From an uncultured Acidobacteriia bacterium (GTDB lineage: Bacteria > Acidobacteriota > Terriglobia > Bryobacterales > Bryobacteraceae): DNA of 49,974 nt. Both the position numbers and the translations under genes were made by a program. Below the pieces are notes generated by a model, which made no database searches, was not told the DNA's origin, and worked only from the letters and a program-made list of their open reading frames with translations. Location: the NCBI GenBank assembly GCA_903929755.1, contig CAIYVZ010000210.1, positions 1-49,974 of the forward strand, written 5' to 3'. Below are positions 15,338 through 24,744 of the stretch, piece by piece (the stretch's first letter is position 1; each line of letters opens with the position of its first letter).

Positions 15338-17373
15338 ATCTGATCCGCGCTGAGCTGCGTTTGGACGAACGGGGTTTCCAGCAATTCGCGTTTTGTGCTG
15401 CCGCTCAGGATGCCGAACCAGAGACGCAGGCTGTCGGCGAGGACGATGGCGACGAGGATCATGAAGGTTCCGCAGACCACAGCGTCCAGCTGATTATTAA
15501 AGATCAGCGTGGCGGTGGCGGTGGTTTGGGGGCCTTTGGCGATCTGCTCCGCCTGCGCGAGGAAGCCGACCCGGGGCAATGGCGAAAAGATCTTCTGCCA
15601 GGCAGCTGTGAACGTGACGGTCACCAGCCAGACCATGGGGACGATGGTGATCCACATGTAGCGTGGCCCGTGCATTTTGAGGATGATTGTTGTGGCCACG
15701 GCCAGCGCAATTGACGCCAGAAGCTGGTTGGCAATGCCAAACAGAGGCCACAGCGAGTTGATGCCGCCGAGAGGGTCGCGCACGCCCTGAATCAGGAAGT
15801 AGCCCCATGCGGCGACGATTACGGCGGAGGTGGCAATCACGCCGGGCATCCAGCTGGTGCGTCCAAGCGGCTTCGAAATGTGTCCCAGAATGTCCTGCAG
15901 CATGAAGCGGCCCACGCGGGTCCCGGCGTCGATGATGGTGAGGATAAACAGCGCCTCAAACATGATGGCGAAGTGGTACCAGAAGCCGAGCACCGCCTCG
16001 CCTCCACCCCCGCTGGAAAAGATGTGCGCCATACCAAGTGCGAGGGAGGGCGCGCCTCCCGTACGGCTGAACAGCGTGGTTTCGCCCACACTTTTCGCCA
16101 GCGAGGCCATGGCGCTGGCGGAGACCGGATAGCCCCAGTTTGTGATAGTTGCGGCGGCGGCTTCGGCGGTCTTGCCGACGACACCGGCGGGCGAGTTCAC
16201 CGCGAAGTAGATGCCCGGCTGCATGGCGCAGGAAGCGATCATCGCCATAACCGCTACGAAGCTTTCGAGCAGCATGGCGCCGTAGCCTACGGGCAAAATG
16301 TGCGTTTCGCGGGAGATCATCTTGGGCGTGGTGCCGGAGGAGATCAGCGAGTGGAAGCCGGAGATGGCGCCACACGCGATGGTGATGAAGCAGAACGGGA
16401 AGATCGTACCGGCGAACACCGGACCCGTGCCATCTACAAAACGCGAGAACGCGGGCATTTGCAGTTCCGGCCGGACGAACAGGATACCCAGCGCCAGCAT
16501 GCCGATGACGCCGAGTTTGACGAAGGTACTGAGATAATCGCGGGGCGCCAGCAGCAGCCATACGGGCAGGGCGCTGGCAAAGAAGCCATAGATGATGATG
16601 GCGATGGCGATCCCCATCGCTGAGAACGTGAACGCCGGGGCGAGGCTGGCGGATTCGGCCACCCACTGGCCACCTAAGACAGCGGCCAGCACGAGGGCGA
16701 AGCCGAGCGCCGAGCATTCCAGAACCTTGCCCGGACGCCAGTAGCGCAGGTACAAACCCATGAAGACCGCAATCGGCATTGTGGCGGCGATGGTGAAGGT
16801 GCCCCACGGGCTTCCGGCCAGCGCATTAACGACGACCAGAGCGACAACGGCCAGCAGGATGATCATGATCAGCAGCACGGTGACCAGGGCGACTGCGCCA
16901 CCGACCTTGCCGATCTCCTCGCGGGCCATCTGGCCGAGCGTCTTGCCGTCGCGCCGGACGGAGGCGAAGAGGATGACGAAGTCTTGTATTGCGCCGCCGA
17001 GCACCGCACCGGCGATAATCCAGAGCGTGCCGGGCAGATAGCCGAACTGGGCGGCCAGCACGGGGCCAACCAGCGGTCCGGGGCCAGCGATGGCGGCGAA
17101 GTGGTGGCCGAAGACGATCCACTTGTTGGTGGGCACAAAGTCATGGCCATTTTCGAGGCGTTCCGCAGGCGTGGCGCGCGCGGGGTCCAGCGCCATTACT
17201 TTGGCGGCGATGAAAGCGCCATAGAAACGGTAGGCGATCAGGTAGGTGCAGACGGACGCGATCACCAGCCAGATCGAGTTGATCGATTCACCGCGGGACG
17301 ACGCAATTGCGCCCAGCGAGATGGCTCCGGCGGCTGCCAGCGTGATCCACAGAAGAGTTTTGAGGAGGCGCAT
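15334..17373 (-). CDS. cstA: CstA-family carbon starvation protein, peptide/pyruvate transporter
   Basis: A 679-residue polytopic inner-membrane protein with about 16 hydrophobic segments. Family patterns are clear: FVPTNKWIVFGHHFAAIAGPGPLVGPVLAAQ near residue 80, GGAIQDFVILFASVRRDGKTLGQMA, and GAISGFHSLISSGTTPKMIS. CstA proteins take up peptides, and related BtsT imports pyruvate, during carbon limitation. The gene is followed by its usual small partner with a 4-base overlap. The start is the only ATG giving the full first membrane segment. It is divergent from the TPR gene at 17507. Confidence 0.95.
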   Translation of the reverse strand: MRLLKTLLWITLAAAGAISLGAIASSRGESINSIWLVIASVCTYLIAYRFYGAFIAAKVMALDPARATPAERLENGHDFVPTNKWIVFGHHFAAIAGPGPLVGPVLAAQFGYLPGTLWIIAGAVLGGAIQDFVILFASVRRDGKTLGQMAREEIGKVGGAVALVTVLLIMIILLAVVALVVVNALAGSPWGTFTIAATMPIAVFMGLYLRYWRPGKVLECSALGFALVLAAVLGGQWVAESASLAPAFTFSAMGIAIAIIIYGFFASALPVWLLLAPRDYLSTFVKLGVIGMLALGILFVRPELQMPAFSRFVDGTGPVFAGTIFPFCFITIACGAISGFHSLISSGTTPKMISRETHILPVGYGAMLLESFVAVMAMIASCAMQPGIYFAVNSPAGVVGKTAEAAAATITNWGYPVSASAMASLAKSVGETTLFSRTGGAPSLALGMAHIFSSGGGGEAVLGFWYHFAIMFEALFILTIIDAGTRVGRFMLQDILGHISKPLGRTSWMPGVIATSAVIVAAWGYFLIQGVRDPLGGINSLWPLFGIANQLLASIALAVATTIILKMHGPRYMWITIVPMVWLVTVTFTAAWQKIFSPLPRVGFLAQAEQIAKGPQTTATATLIFNNQLDAVVCGTFMILVAIVLADSLRLWFGILSGSTKRELLETPFVQTQLSADQI

Positions 17374-17506
17374 GAGAGTTCAGATTGACAGACTCAAGTG
17401 TAACGAGGCAAGCTCTCTGGCGAGCGGGCGGGGACCCGCTGCAAACCTTGTCCAATTCCTGTGGCATAATTGGGTCACAATTCGGGTACAGGAAAGGGCA
17501 GATTGT

Positions 17507-18811
17507 ATGAAGAAAGCTCTGGTATTGATGATGGCGGCGGCGCTGGCCGCGACGAGCGCGTTTGCTCAGGCAGGTGGTGGTGCGGCTGGTGGCGGCGCTG
17601 CCGGCGGCGGTACGACAGGCGGTGGTACGGCTGGCGGTGGGGCTTCCGGTGGCGGTACGACGGGCGGAACCACCGGCGGTGTGGGTGGCGGAACCTCGGG
17701 TGGCGTTGGCACGGGAACGTCGCGTATTCCCACCAATAATGGGACGCAGGGCAATACAAGCCAACAGCCATCCACCCTCGATTTTCCGCGCACGATTTTT
17801 CTCAGCGGCAAGGTGATGATGGACGATGGTTCCCCGGTGCCCCCGAACGTGACCATTCAGCGTCTGTGCACTGGCACTCCGCAGTCTGTTGCCTACACGG
17901 ACAGCAAGGGTCATTTCAGCTTCCAGTGGGGCCAGTCGAACGGCATGATGGTGGATGCTTCTCAGTCCTCGATCGGCGGTTTCGGTGGAGGCAACAGAGG
18001 TTCCTCCGGTTCCATGGGGGGCAGTTCCAGCGGGCCTTCTATGTCGGGATGTGAGCTGCGCGCGGAACTGGCCGGCTACCGGTCGGACCTGGTGAACCTG
18101 TTTAACCGGCAGCAGATGGATAACCCGGATATCGGCATTATTGTTCTGCATCGTATGGGGAACGTGGAGGGTGTGTCGATCAGCGCCACTACCCTGAATG
18201 CTCCGAAAGATGCCAAGAAGGCTTATGAGAAGGGGCTGCAACTGGTGCTGAAAAGCAAGCCGGAAGATGCGCTGAAGGAATTCGACAAGGCCGTCGCGGC
18301 GTATCCGAAGTTCGCCGATGCGTGGGTAAATATCGGCAAGATTCGCCTTGCGCAGAAGGACGAAGCGGGTGGCAGAGAGGCTTTTCTGAAGGCGATTGAG
18401 GCTGACGGCAAGCTGGTGATGCCGCATATCGAACTCGGCATGATGGCGGCTCGGGGCAATAAGTGGGACGAAGCGGCTCCCTATCTGGAAAAGGGCCTGA
18501 AGCTGGATCCGGTGGATTATCCTCTGGCCTGGTATGCCAGCGCGGCGGCGAATTTCAACCTCAAGAAGTTCGATGTTGCGGAAAAGAGTGCCCGCGAGGC
18601 AATCAAGCTGGATCCGAAGCATAGAAACCCGCGTTCGGAGTATCTGCTGGGCCTGATTCTGGCCGAGAAGCATGAGTATCCCGGCGCTGCCGAACAGTTG
18701 AAGAGCTATCTGAAATTCTCCCCGAACGCAACCGATCTGGATACGGTGAAGGACCAGATTGGCCAGATTGAGAAGTTTCTGAAGGAAACAGACGCGGTGA
18801 AACAGCCGTAG
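17507..18811 (+). CDS. Secreted TPR protein with Gly-rich N-terminal region
   Basis: A 434-residue exported protein. The signal peptide is about 1-21 (MKKALVLMMAAALAATSAFA-Q). A Gly/Thr-rich linker follows at 22-70. A beta-sandwich resembling carboxypeptidase-regulatory domains lies at about 85-190 (IFLSGKVMMDDGSPVPPNVTI, TDSKGHFSFQ), interrupted by a Gly/Ser-rich loop. Several TPR units span about 225-425 (AYEKGLQLVLKSKPEDALKEF, AWVNIGKIRLAQKDEAGG). ATG at 17507 is chosen for AGGAAAGGG upstream and the signal peptide, although the frame stays open to 17246. An extended -10 (TGGCATAAT, ending 17470) may be its promoter. The role is unknown; TPRs suggest a protein-binding scaffold. Confidence 0.85.
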   Translation: MKKALVLMMAAALAATSAFAQAGGGAAGGGAAGGGTTGGGTAGGGASGGGTTGGTTGGVGGGTSGGVGTGTSRIPTNNGTQGNTSQQPSTLDFPRTIFLSGKVMMDDGSPVPPNVTIQRLCTGTPQSVAYTDSKGHFSFQWGQSNGMMVDASQSSIGGFGGGNRGSSGSMGGSSSGPSMSGCELRAELAGYRSDLVNLFNRQQMDNPDIGIIVLHRMGNVEGVSISATTLNAPKDAKKAYEKGLQLVLKSKPEDALKEFDKAVAAYPKFADAWVNIGKIRLAQKDEAGGREAFLKAIEADGKLVMPHIELGMMAARGNKWDEAAPYLEKGLKLDPVDYPLAWYASAAANFNLKKFDVAEKSAREAIKLDPKHRNPRSEYLLGLILAEKHEYPGAAEQLKSYLKFSPNATDLDTVKDQIGQIEKFLKETDAVKQP

Positions 18812-18837
18812 ACGGCTGCTTTCGGAGGCTGGGCGGT

Positions 18838-19023
18838 CTAGCCGTGGCCGAGTTTCATGGCCCAGCCGATACCGAACAGGGCGACAACGAAGCAGCCAAA
18901 GCAGTACAGGCCGTAGTTCACACGCTCTTTCTGCGTCTTCTTCGTGGTGATTCCCATCACGACGGAAGCCAGGATGGAGAACAGGAACGCCGCTTCAAAG
19001 TGCGAGAGGTTGATCTTTGGCAT
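18838..19023 (-). CDS. Small two-helix membrane protein
   Basis: A 61-residue protein with two hydrophobic segments (FEAAFLFSILASVVMGI and YGLYCFGCFVVALFGIGWAM) separated by a basic loop TTKKTQKERVN. No known family recognised. It lies 5 bases after the neighbouring membrane protein gene at 19029-19451, so the two are likely cotranscribed. Confidence 0.65.
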   Translation of the reverse strand: MPKINLSHFEAAFLFSILASVVMGITTKKTQKERVNYGLYCFGCFVVALFGIGWAMKLGHG

Positions 19024-19028
19024 GCGAG

Positions 19029-19451
19029 TTAGTCCTTCTGCCCCGTGGCGATTTCCCAGGTATCTACCATGGCCAGAATATTCAGCAGACCGGCTGAAAC
19101 AAGGAACTTGGTGCCGTAATCGTGCACCGCGCCCGCCATATCCGGCTGCGAATAATCGAACATAGCGGCCAGCAGGTACAGGCCACCGGTGGCCAGATCG
19201 CAGGCCCAGCCGCCGTAGTTAATCAGCGAGGTGAGGTAGTCCGCGCCCTTCTCCGGCGTGAACATATTGCCACGCATGAAGAGACCAAACAGGAACATGA
19301 TGGAGACAGACAGGAAGATAAGGATTCCGCGACCCGACTTCTTCAGCATGAAGTGCCCGGCGCCCGGGACGATCCAGGCGGCGGCGACGGGCAAAATCCA
19401 CGCCGTCACTGGGGTTGATGCCGCCGGGGCGGTTTGTGTTGAGGCTGCCAT
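19029..19451 (-). CDS. Membrane protein of unknown function (DUF6677-like)
   Basis: A 140-residue protein with about four hydrophobic segments. The first part, AAAWIVPGAGHFMLKKSGRGILIFLS, resembles TM2/DUF6677-type membrane proteins, which carry a PGxGHF motif. The middle NYGGWACDLATGGLYLLAAMF and the end FLVSAGLLNILAMVDTWEIATG are also typical of the acidobacterial group. Function unknown. It is upstream of and close to the small membrane protein gene. Confidence 0.7.
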   Translation of the reverse strand: MAASTQTAPAASTPVTAWILPVAAAWIVPGAGHFMLKKSGRGILIFLSVSIMFLFGLFMRGNMFTPEKGADYLTSLINYGGWACDLATGGLYLLAAMFDYSQPDMAGAVHDYGTKFLVSAGLLNILAMVDTWEIATGQKD

Positions 19452-19502
19452 TCAGTTGTAAATACGAGGGTATCACGCGCCGGGTTCAGGCCTGGTTGTC
19501 GC

Positions 19503-20387
19503 CTACCGTTCGCCCCACTTCAGTTTTTGCCGCAGAACGTCGAAGAAGGTCATGTGCGGCGGCGTGATCAGCAGGACATCGAAGTTCGCGGTGGCGCACT
19601 CTACCGTATCGCCCGCTTCGAGCGGACTGCCGACCTGGCCATCCACCGTGAGGTACGCTTCTTCCTCAGCTGCCTTGTTCACGACGCGGACGCCCATCTC
19701 GGAAGGCACAATTACCGGTCGGTTCGTCAGGGTGTGCGGGCAAATCGGCGTCAGGCAAAGCGCGTTCACGCTGGGGAACATAATGGGGCCGCCGGCCGAG
19801 AGCGAATAGGCTGTTGACCCCGTGGGCGTGGAAATGATCAGGCCGTCGGCCTTATAGGCGCAAATGAAGGTATCGCCCGTCCACATGTCCAGGTCGACGA
19901 TGCGGGCGATGGAGCTTTTGGCGATGACAACGTCGTTCAACGCGTGATACTCGGCCACCTTGATGCCGTCGCGAATCAGCGAGACGCAGAGCATCTTGCG
20001 GCGGGTGATATCGGCGGCTCCGGAGAGGGCGCGTTCCAGTTCCTCAAAAAAGTCGTCTACTGTGATGGAGGTGAGGAAGCCGAGGCCGCCCAGGTTCACG
20101 GCCAGCAGGGGAATTTGCCGGCTCCCCACGGCGCGGGCAGCGGAAAGCAGCGTCCCGTCGCCACCGAGGACTATGGCCAGATCGCAGCCATCGGCGACGT
20201 GCTGGCGGTCCAACCCCATCAGCATGCCGGCATAACGGGCGGTTTCGCTGTCGAAACGCGCCTCGATCCCGCGCTCGGAAAGCCAGCGGAGGAGTTCGGG
20301 GACCAGTTTGACGGCGCGGGGGGCATTCGGCTTCGAGAAGATCCCAACCCGGCGGACGTTCGGCGTCAGGATTAGTTCGGCCTGCAT
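19503..20387 (-). CDS. nadK: NAD kinase
   Basis: A 294-residue ATP-NAD kinase that makes NADP. Motifs: IVLGGDGTLLSAAR (the GGDG signature), LGGLGFLT, HALNDVVI (the NE/D motif) and ADGLIISTPTGSTAYSLSAGG. ATG at 20387 is chosen because it lies 5 bases after the tlyA stop and gives the usual N-terminus VRRVGIFSKPNAP. The frame stays open further upstream inside tlyA but that extension is not family-like. Third gene of the leftward xseB-ispA-tlyA-nadK operon, an order shared by many bacteria. Confidence 0.95.
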   Translation of the reverse strand: MQAELILTPNVRRVGIFSKPNAPRAVKLVPELLRWLSERGIEARFDSETARYAGMLMGLDRQHVADGCDLAIVLGGDGTLLSAARAVGSRQIPLLAVNLGGLGFLTSITVDDFFEELERALSGAADITRRKMLCVSLIRDGIKVAEYHALNDVVIAKSSIARIVDLDMWTGDTFICAYKADGLIISTPTGSTAYSLSAGGPIMFPSVNALCLTPICPHTLTNRPVIVPSEMGVRVVNKAAEEEAYLTVDGQVGSPLEAGDTVECATANFDVLLITPPHMTFFDVLRQKLKWGER

Positions 20388-20391
20388 CCGT

Positions 20392-21141
20392 TCAGTTCTG
20401 ACTGTTGTTGGTGATCCGGCGGCCATAAAGTAAGAATTCCTTGTTTCCTTCCGCACCCGTGATGGGGCTCTCCATGATATCGGTTTCGAAGCCGAGTTGC
20501 TCCACACACGCCCGAACTTTCTGGCAGCATTCTTCGTGGAGCAGCGGATCGCGGACGATTCCGCCCTCTCCAACCATACCCCTGGCCACTTCGAATTGCG
20601 GTTTTACGAGGACGACCATCTCGCCGGAGTCCGGTTTCAGGGTGGCCGCCATGACGGGGACGATCCTGGTGGCGGAAATAAAGCTGACGTCGCAGACGGC
20701 GAGGTGGAGGAACTCTCCCAGGTCGGCGGCGGTCATGTGGCGGGCGTTCACGCCCTCGCGGACCACCACGCGGGGGTCGCTGCGGAGGCGCCAGTCGAGT
20801 TGATTGGTGCCGGAATCGATAGCGTAGACACGAACGGCTCCGGCCTGCAGCAGGCAATCGGTAAAGCCACCGGTGGAACTGCCGAAATCGCCGCAGACCA
20901 CGCCTTGCGGGTTAATCTTCCAGCGGTGCATGGCACCTTCCAGCTTCAGGCCGCCGCGGCTGACAAAACGAAGCCGTTCCGTGAGTTCCACGCGAGGGTT
21001 CTCGGGCAGGATCTGGCCGGCCTTTTGCGCTTTCTGGCCATTGACGAAGACGGACCCGGCCATGATGAGGGCCTGCGCTTTTTCGCTGGTTTCGGCCAGG
21101 GAATGCTCCACCATCCAGCGATCAAGTCTTTCTTTTGCCAT
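20392..21141 (-). CDS. tlyA: TlyA-family rRNA methyltransferase / hemolysin A homolog
   Basis: A 249-residue protein with an N-terminal S4 RNA-binding domain (MAKERLDRWMVEHSLAETSE, 1-60) and an FtsJ-like methyltransferase (about 75-245) with GDFGSSTGGFTDCLLQAGA, VYAIDSGTNQLDWRLR and CDVSFISATRI. TlyA methylates 16S and 23S rRNA 2'-O positions in mycobacteria. ATG at 21141 gives the standard start. It lies 11 bases after ispA and 4 bases before nadK. Confidence 0.93.
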   Translation of the reverse strand: MAKERLDRWMVEHSLAETSEKAQALIMAGSVFVNGQKAQKAGQILPENPRVELTERLRFVSRGGLKLEGAMHRWKINPQGVVCGDFGSSTGGFTDCLLQAGAVRVYAIDSGTNQLDWRLRSDPRVVVREGVNARHMTAADLGEFLHLAVCDVSFISATRIVPVMAATLKPDSGEMVVLVKPQFEVARGMVGEGGIVRDPLLHEECCQKVRACVEQLGFETDIMESPITGAEGNKEFLLYGRRITNNSQN

Positions 21142-21152
21142 GAACTGTGTGG

Positions 21153-22040
21153 TCAGGACTTCCGGAGTACGATCAGGTCTGCTATCTGGTGCAGGCGAAG
21201 TGCGCGGTCGCCGAATAACTCCAGCGCGGCGTGCGCCCGGGCGCATTCTTCCGCGGCCATGGTGCGCGAGGTTTCCAGACCATAAACGGCGGGGAAAGTG
21301 ATCTTGCCCTGCGCCGCGTCTTTGCCGGCGGTCTTGCCCAGGGCTTCGGAGGATTCTTCCACGTCGAGAATGTCGTCCACAATCTGGAAGGCCAGGCCGA
21401 TGTGTTCGCCGTAGCGGGAGATGGCGGTCATTTGGGCGGCATTAGCGCCGCCGCACACGGCTCCCATGCGGACACTGGCGCGCAGCAGGGCTCCGGTTTT
21501 GGCGCGGTGGATGCGTGCCAGCAGTTCTTCGGTTGGGGGCAGGTGTTCGCTTTCAATATCGATGACCTGGCCGCCGATCATGCCCTCATCGGTGCCGGAA
21601 GCGAAGGAAAGTTCTTCCATGAGCGCCACTTTGCGGGCAGCGTCCAGCTCAGTGGCGCGAGTGAGCGTCTGGAACGCCAGGGTCAGCAGGGAATCGCCGG
21701 CCAGTATGGCCATCGCCTCGCCGAAGATCTTGTGATTGGTCGGTTTGCCGCGGCGATAGTCGTCATTGTCGAGAGCCGGAAGATCGTCGTGGATGAGCGA
21801 GTAGGTATGGATCATCTCGAGCGAGCAGGCGGCTTCCATCACGCCGGGAGCGGCACCAGAGAGGGCCGCGGCGGCGTCGAGACAAAGCACGGGACGGATG
21901 CGCTTGCCACCGGCGAAAAGGCTGTAGCGCATGGCCTTGTGGATCGTCTGGGGCAGCGTGGTTTCGGGCGGCGTCAGGCGGTCGAGCGCGGCATCCACCT
22001 CGGCCTGGCGGAGTTTCAGGTGTTCAGAAAGCGAGGTCAT
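21153..22040 (-). CDS. ispA: Polyprenyl (farnesyl/geranylgeranyl) diphosphate synthase
   Basis: A 295-residue all-helical prenyltransferase. The first Asp-rich motif is seen in THDDLPALDNDD-type context (HDDLPALDNDDYRRG, about 91-105) and the second as IVDDILDVEE near residue 220. GGKRIRP at the N-terminus and the GIAILAGD-like AMAILAGDSLL are also present. It condenses isopentenyl units for quinones and carriers. The product chain length cannot be told by eye. It overlaps xseB by 4 bases. Confidence 0.93.
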   Translation of the reverse strand: MTSLSEHLKLRQAEVDAALDRLTPPETTLPQTIHKAMRYSLFAGGKRIRPVLCLDAAAALSGAAPGVMEAACSLEMIHTYSLIHDDLPALDNDDYRRGKPTNHKIFGEAMAILAGDSLLTLAFQTLTRATELDAARKVALMEELSFASGTDEGMIGGQVIDIESEHLPPTEELLARIHRAKTGALLRASVRMGAVCGGANAAQMTAISRYGEHIGLAFQIVDDILDVEESSEALGKTAGKDAAQGKITFPAVYGLETSRTMAAEECARAHAALELFGDRALRLHQIADLIVLRKS

Positions 22041-22294
22041 TTCTCAGGCCGGAAGGGTTCTGTCTGCATGGCTCCGTCTTTGCGGATGAGCATTTCCACG
22101 CGGGTTTCGGCTTCTTCGAGTTGCTTGCGGCAGGCATCGGAGAGGGACATGCCACGGGAGAAGAGATCGAGCGAGCGTTCAAGCGATAAATCGCCTGATT
22201 CCAGCTCACGGACCACTTTGTCCAGGTCGTCGAGAGAAGCTTCGAAGGTTGGTTTGGCGACGCCCGAAGGTGCGGCCTGGGGAGTATCCGGCAT
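22037..22294 (-). CDS. xseB: Exodeoxyribonuclease VII small subunit
   Basis: An 85-residue protein matching XseB: FEASLDDLDKVVRELESGDLSLERSLDLFSRG-type helix pair (20-50) and CRKQLEEAETRVEML. The subunit joins XseA to degrade single-stranded DNA. The large subunit gene is not in the window. It is the first gene of the leftward operon leading to ispA, tlyA and nadK. Confidence 0.93.
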   Translation of the reverse strand: MPDTPQAAPSGVAKPTFEASLDDLDKVVRELESGDLSLERSLDLFSRGMSLSDACRKQLEEAETRVEMLIRKDGAMQTEPFRPEK

Positions 22295-22355
22295 TCGTCC
22301 TATTCTATCCGGCGGCTGGTGTTGTTGGTTTGCGTTAAACTCTCCCTTGGCTCAG

Positions 22356-24131
22356 ATGAATATTTCTTCACGTCGTTTCGCTCTCTTATTTCTCGCGGCA
22401 AGCGCCGCTTTCGGTCAGGGTATACCCCAGAATCCGGCCTATGTTCCGGGGCCGGATGCCCAGGTGAAGCCCGGCGTTCCCAAAGGTAAGGTGATCAAGT
22501 TCACCTACGACACGAGTCCTGTGTTGCCGGGGACATCGCGGGCGGTTTCGGTCTACATTCCGGCGCAGTATGACGGCTCCAAGCCCGCCTGCGTGATGGT
22601 CTATCAGGATGGCGCGGGCTATGTTTCGGAAACGGGTGGGAGCCGGGCCACCATCGTGATGGACAACCTGATTGCGGAGGGTTCCATGCCTGTGACGGTG
22701 GGAATCTTTGTCGATCCGGGCGTTACCGCGGGCCTGACGCCCGATCAGATGGCGCGCTACCACCGCAGCCTCGAGTACGACGGTCTGGGAGACCGGTACG
22801 CCCGGTTTTTGATTGAAGATCTGATCCCGGAGGTGGAGAAGCGGGCCAGCGTGAAGATTTCGACGAACGCGGATGACCGCGGCCTCATCGGCGGCAGTTC
22901 CGGGGGCATCGCCGCCTATGTTGCCGCCTGGGAGCGGCCGGATTCGTTCCATCGGGTTATTAGTTATATCGGGAGTTTCACGAACCTGCGCGGGGGCGAT
23001 ACGCTGGCCTCCTGGATCCGAAAATTCGAACCCAAACCGCTGCGCATCTTCATGCAGGACGGCAGCAACGACCAGAGCATCTACTCGGGCTCCTGGTTCC
23101 TGGCCAACCAGGAGATTTACGCTTCGCTCGAATATGCGGGTTACGACGCGAAATTCGTGATCGGCACCGAAGGGCACAGCGGTCGCCACGGCGGTTCGAT
23201 TCTGCCGGAGGCGCTGCGCTGGGCATGGCGCGAATATCCGAAGCCAATTGTGGCATCGAAGGGTGGCCCCGGGGTGCGGCAATACGTAACGGATTTCCTC
23301 GATCCGGCTGCGGACTGGGAATTGGTGGGTCAGGGCTACGGTTCCGTGGAGGCCACGGCCGTGGATAAAGCGGGAATCCTGCATTTCTCCGATACCAAAT
23401 CCGGCAGAATCTACCGGTTGGGTGCCGATGGCAGGCCAGCGGTATTCAAAGAGAATTCCGTGTCAACCGGCCTGATGTTCGGCCCGGACGGGCGGCTTTA
23501 TGCGGCGCAGCCCTCGAAGAAGCGCATTGTTTCGTGGGGCTCGGACGGAACGGAGCAGGTGGTGGCGCAGGGCGTGGAAGCTCATGATTTGGTGGTTACC
23601 AGCAAGGGGCTGATCTACTTTACCGATCCCTCTGCGCGCCGCGTCTGGTTGCTGGATACGGACAAGAAGAAGCGAGTGGTCTTCCAAAGCACTGCCGACA
23701 ACAACATCGGGTACCTGGCCGGCATCCAGATTTCGCCCGACGAGCATCTGGTGAACGTGACGGATCGGGATTCGCGTTGGGTTTGGTCCATGCAGATTGG
23801 CGTGGATAACGGGCTGCAGCACGCGATGCCTTTCCATCATCTGGAGTCGCAGGATGACACGCAGGTGACGCGGGCTGCGGGGATGGCAATAGACACTACG
23901 GGCCATATGTTCGTTGCGACCACGCTGGGAATTCAGATCTGCGATCAACCCGGGCGCGTGGTGGGGGTGGTTCGGAAGCCGCAACCGGGGCCGGTCAGCG
24001 CCGTGGTTTTCGGCGGCGAAGGACTGCACACGCTGTACGCGACGGCGGGTGACAAGGTTTTCGCCCGGAAAATGCGGCGTACCGGAACGCTCCCGTGGCA
24101 GCCAGTGAAACTTCCGAGGCCGCAATTGTAG
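22356..24131 (+). CDS. Exported esterase fused to SMP-30/gluconolactonase-like beta-propeller
   Basis: A 591-residue two-domain protein. The signal peptide is about 1-20 (...FLAASAAFG-Q). Residues 45-290 form an enterochelin-esterase-like alpha/beta hydrolase: YIPAQYDGSKPACVMVYQDG, the nucleophile motif IGGSSGG (178-184) and HSGRHGG with the likely catalytic His. Residues 325-590 match SMP-30/gluconolactonase propellers (GPDGRLYAAQPSKKRIV, GLIYFTDPSARRVW, ISPDEHLVNVTDRDS). ATG at 22356 fits the signal peptide. The frame is open for 375 codons further upstream across ispA and xseB on the other strand, which I treat as chance. The substrate is unknown; the pairing suggests sugar ester or lactone degradation in the periplasm. 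Confidence 0.88.
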   Translation: MNISSRRFALLFLAASAAFGQGIPQNPAYVPGPDAQVKPGVPKGKVIKFTYDTSPVLPGTSRAVSVYIPAQYDGSKPACVMVYQDGAGYVSETGGSRATIVMDNLIAEGSMPVTVGIFVDPGVTAGLTPDQMARYHRSLEYDGLGDRYARFLIEDLIPEVEKRASVKISTNADDRGLIGGSSGGIAAYVAAWERPDSFHRVISYIGSFTNLRGGDTLASWIRKFEPKPLRIFMQDGSNDQSIYSGSWFLANQEIYASLEYAGYDAKFVIGTEGHSGRHGGSILPEALRWAWREYPKPIVASKGGPGVRQYVTDFLDPAADWELVGQGYGSVEATAVDKAGILHFSDTKSGRIYRLGADGRPAVFKENSVSTGLMFGPDGRLYAAQPSKKRIVSWGSDGTEQVVAQGVEAHDLVVTSKGLIYFTDPSARRVWLLDTDKKKRVVFQSTADNNIGYLAGIQISPDEHLVNVTDRDSRWVWSMQIGVDNGLQHAMPFHHLESQDDTQVTRAAGMAIDTTGHMFVATTLGIQICDQPGRVVGVVRKPQPGPVSAVVFGGEGLHTLYATAGDKVFARKMRRTGTLPWQPVKLPRPQL

Positions 24132-24168
24132 ATGATGGGAACTTTCCCTGGGCGGGAGGCAATACGCT

Positions 24169-24744
24169 ATGAAAACCAGCATGCGGTTGAGCGACGAAAC
24201 ACTCTACCGGAGAATGAAAGCCGGCGACCGGGAAGCTTTTGCCGAGCTTTATGACCGGCGGGAAGCCGCCCTTTATCGCTACGCCCTGCACATGACGAAT
24301 AACGTGCAGGCTGCTGAAGAGATTGCCCAGGAAGTTTTCGTTCAGCTGATGGGGCCGACGACTCGGTACGACGAGACACGGGGGCCGCTGGAAGCGTGGA
24401 TGTACGGTGTGGCCCGGAATCTGGTGCGGGTCTTTCGGCGACGCGGTGCCGTGGAAGAGCAAGTGGACCGGGCGGTTGAAGACGATATTGTGGGTGGCCT
24501 GATTTCGGACGAGAGTCTGGTGGCGTTGCGGTCGGCAGTGAGCGAATTGCCGCCAAACTATCGCGAAGTGGTGGTTCTGTGTGATCTGGAAGAACGAAAT
24601 TACGATGAGGCCGCAAGCCTGATTGGGTGCCCGGTCGGCACCATTCGCTCCAGGCTTCATCGTGCCAGAGGTTTGCTGGCGGGGAAATTGAGACGGTATC
24701 GGCCCGTTGCGGCCGGAGGCGGAAATGACGCGGCAGGACTGTAA
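24169..24744 (+). CDS. ECF-type RNA polymerase sigma factor
   Basis: A 191-residue sigma-70 family protein. Region 2 (about 22-90) has GDREAFAELYDRREAALYRYAL, AEEIAQEVFVQL and the promoter-melting segment PLEAWMYGVARNLVRVFRRR. Region 4 (about 120-175) has LPPNYREVVVLCDLEERNYDEAA and VGTIRSRLHRARGLL, a helix-turn-helix. ATG at 24169 follows GGCGGGAGG-type sequence. It overlaps the downstream anti-sigma gene by 20 bases. Confidence 0.93.
   Translation: MKTSMRLSDETLYRRMKAGDREAFAELYDRREAALYRYALHMTNNVQAAEEIAQEVFVQLMGPTTRYDETRGPLEAWMYGVARNLVRVFRRRGAVEEQVDRAVEDDIVGGLISDESLVALRSAVSELPPNYREVVVLCDLEERNYDEAASLIGCPVGTIRSRLHRARGLLAGKLRRYRPVAAGGGNDAAGL

Noticed and set aside
21231-22355. A 375-codon open extension upstream of the esterase gene
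   Set aside because: It runs antisense to ispA and xseB, which have clear motifs, and it shows no family pattern. The signal peptide at 22356 marks the true start.
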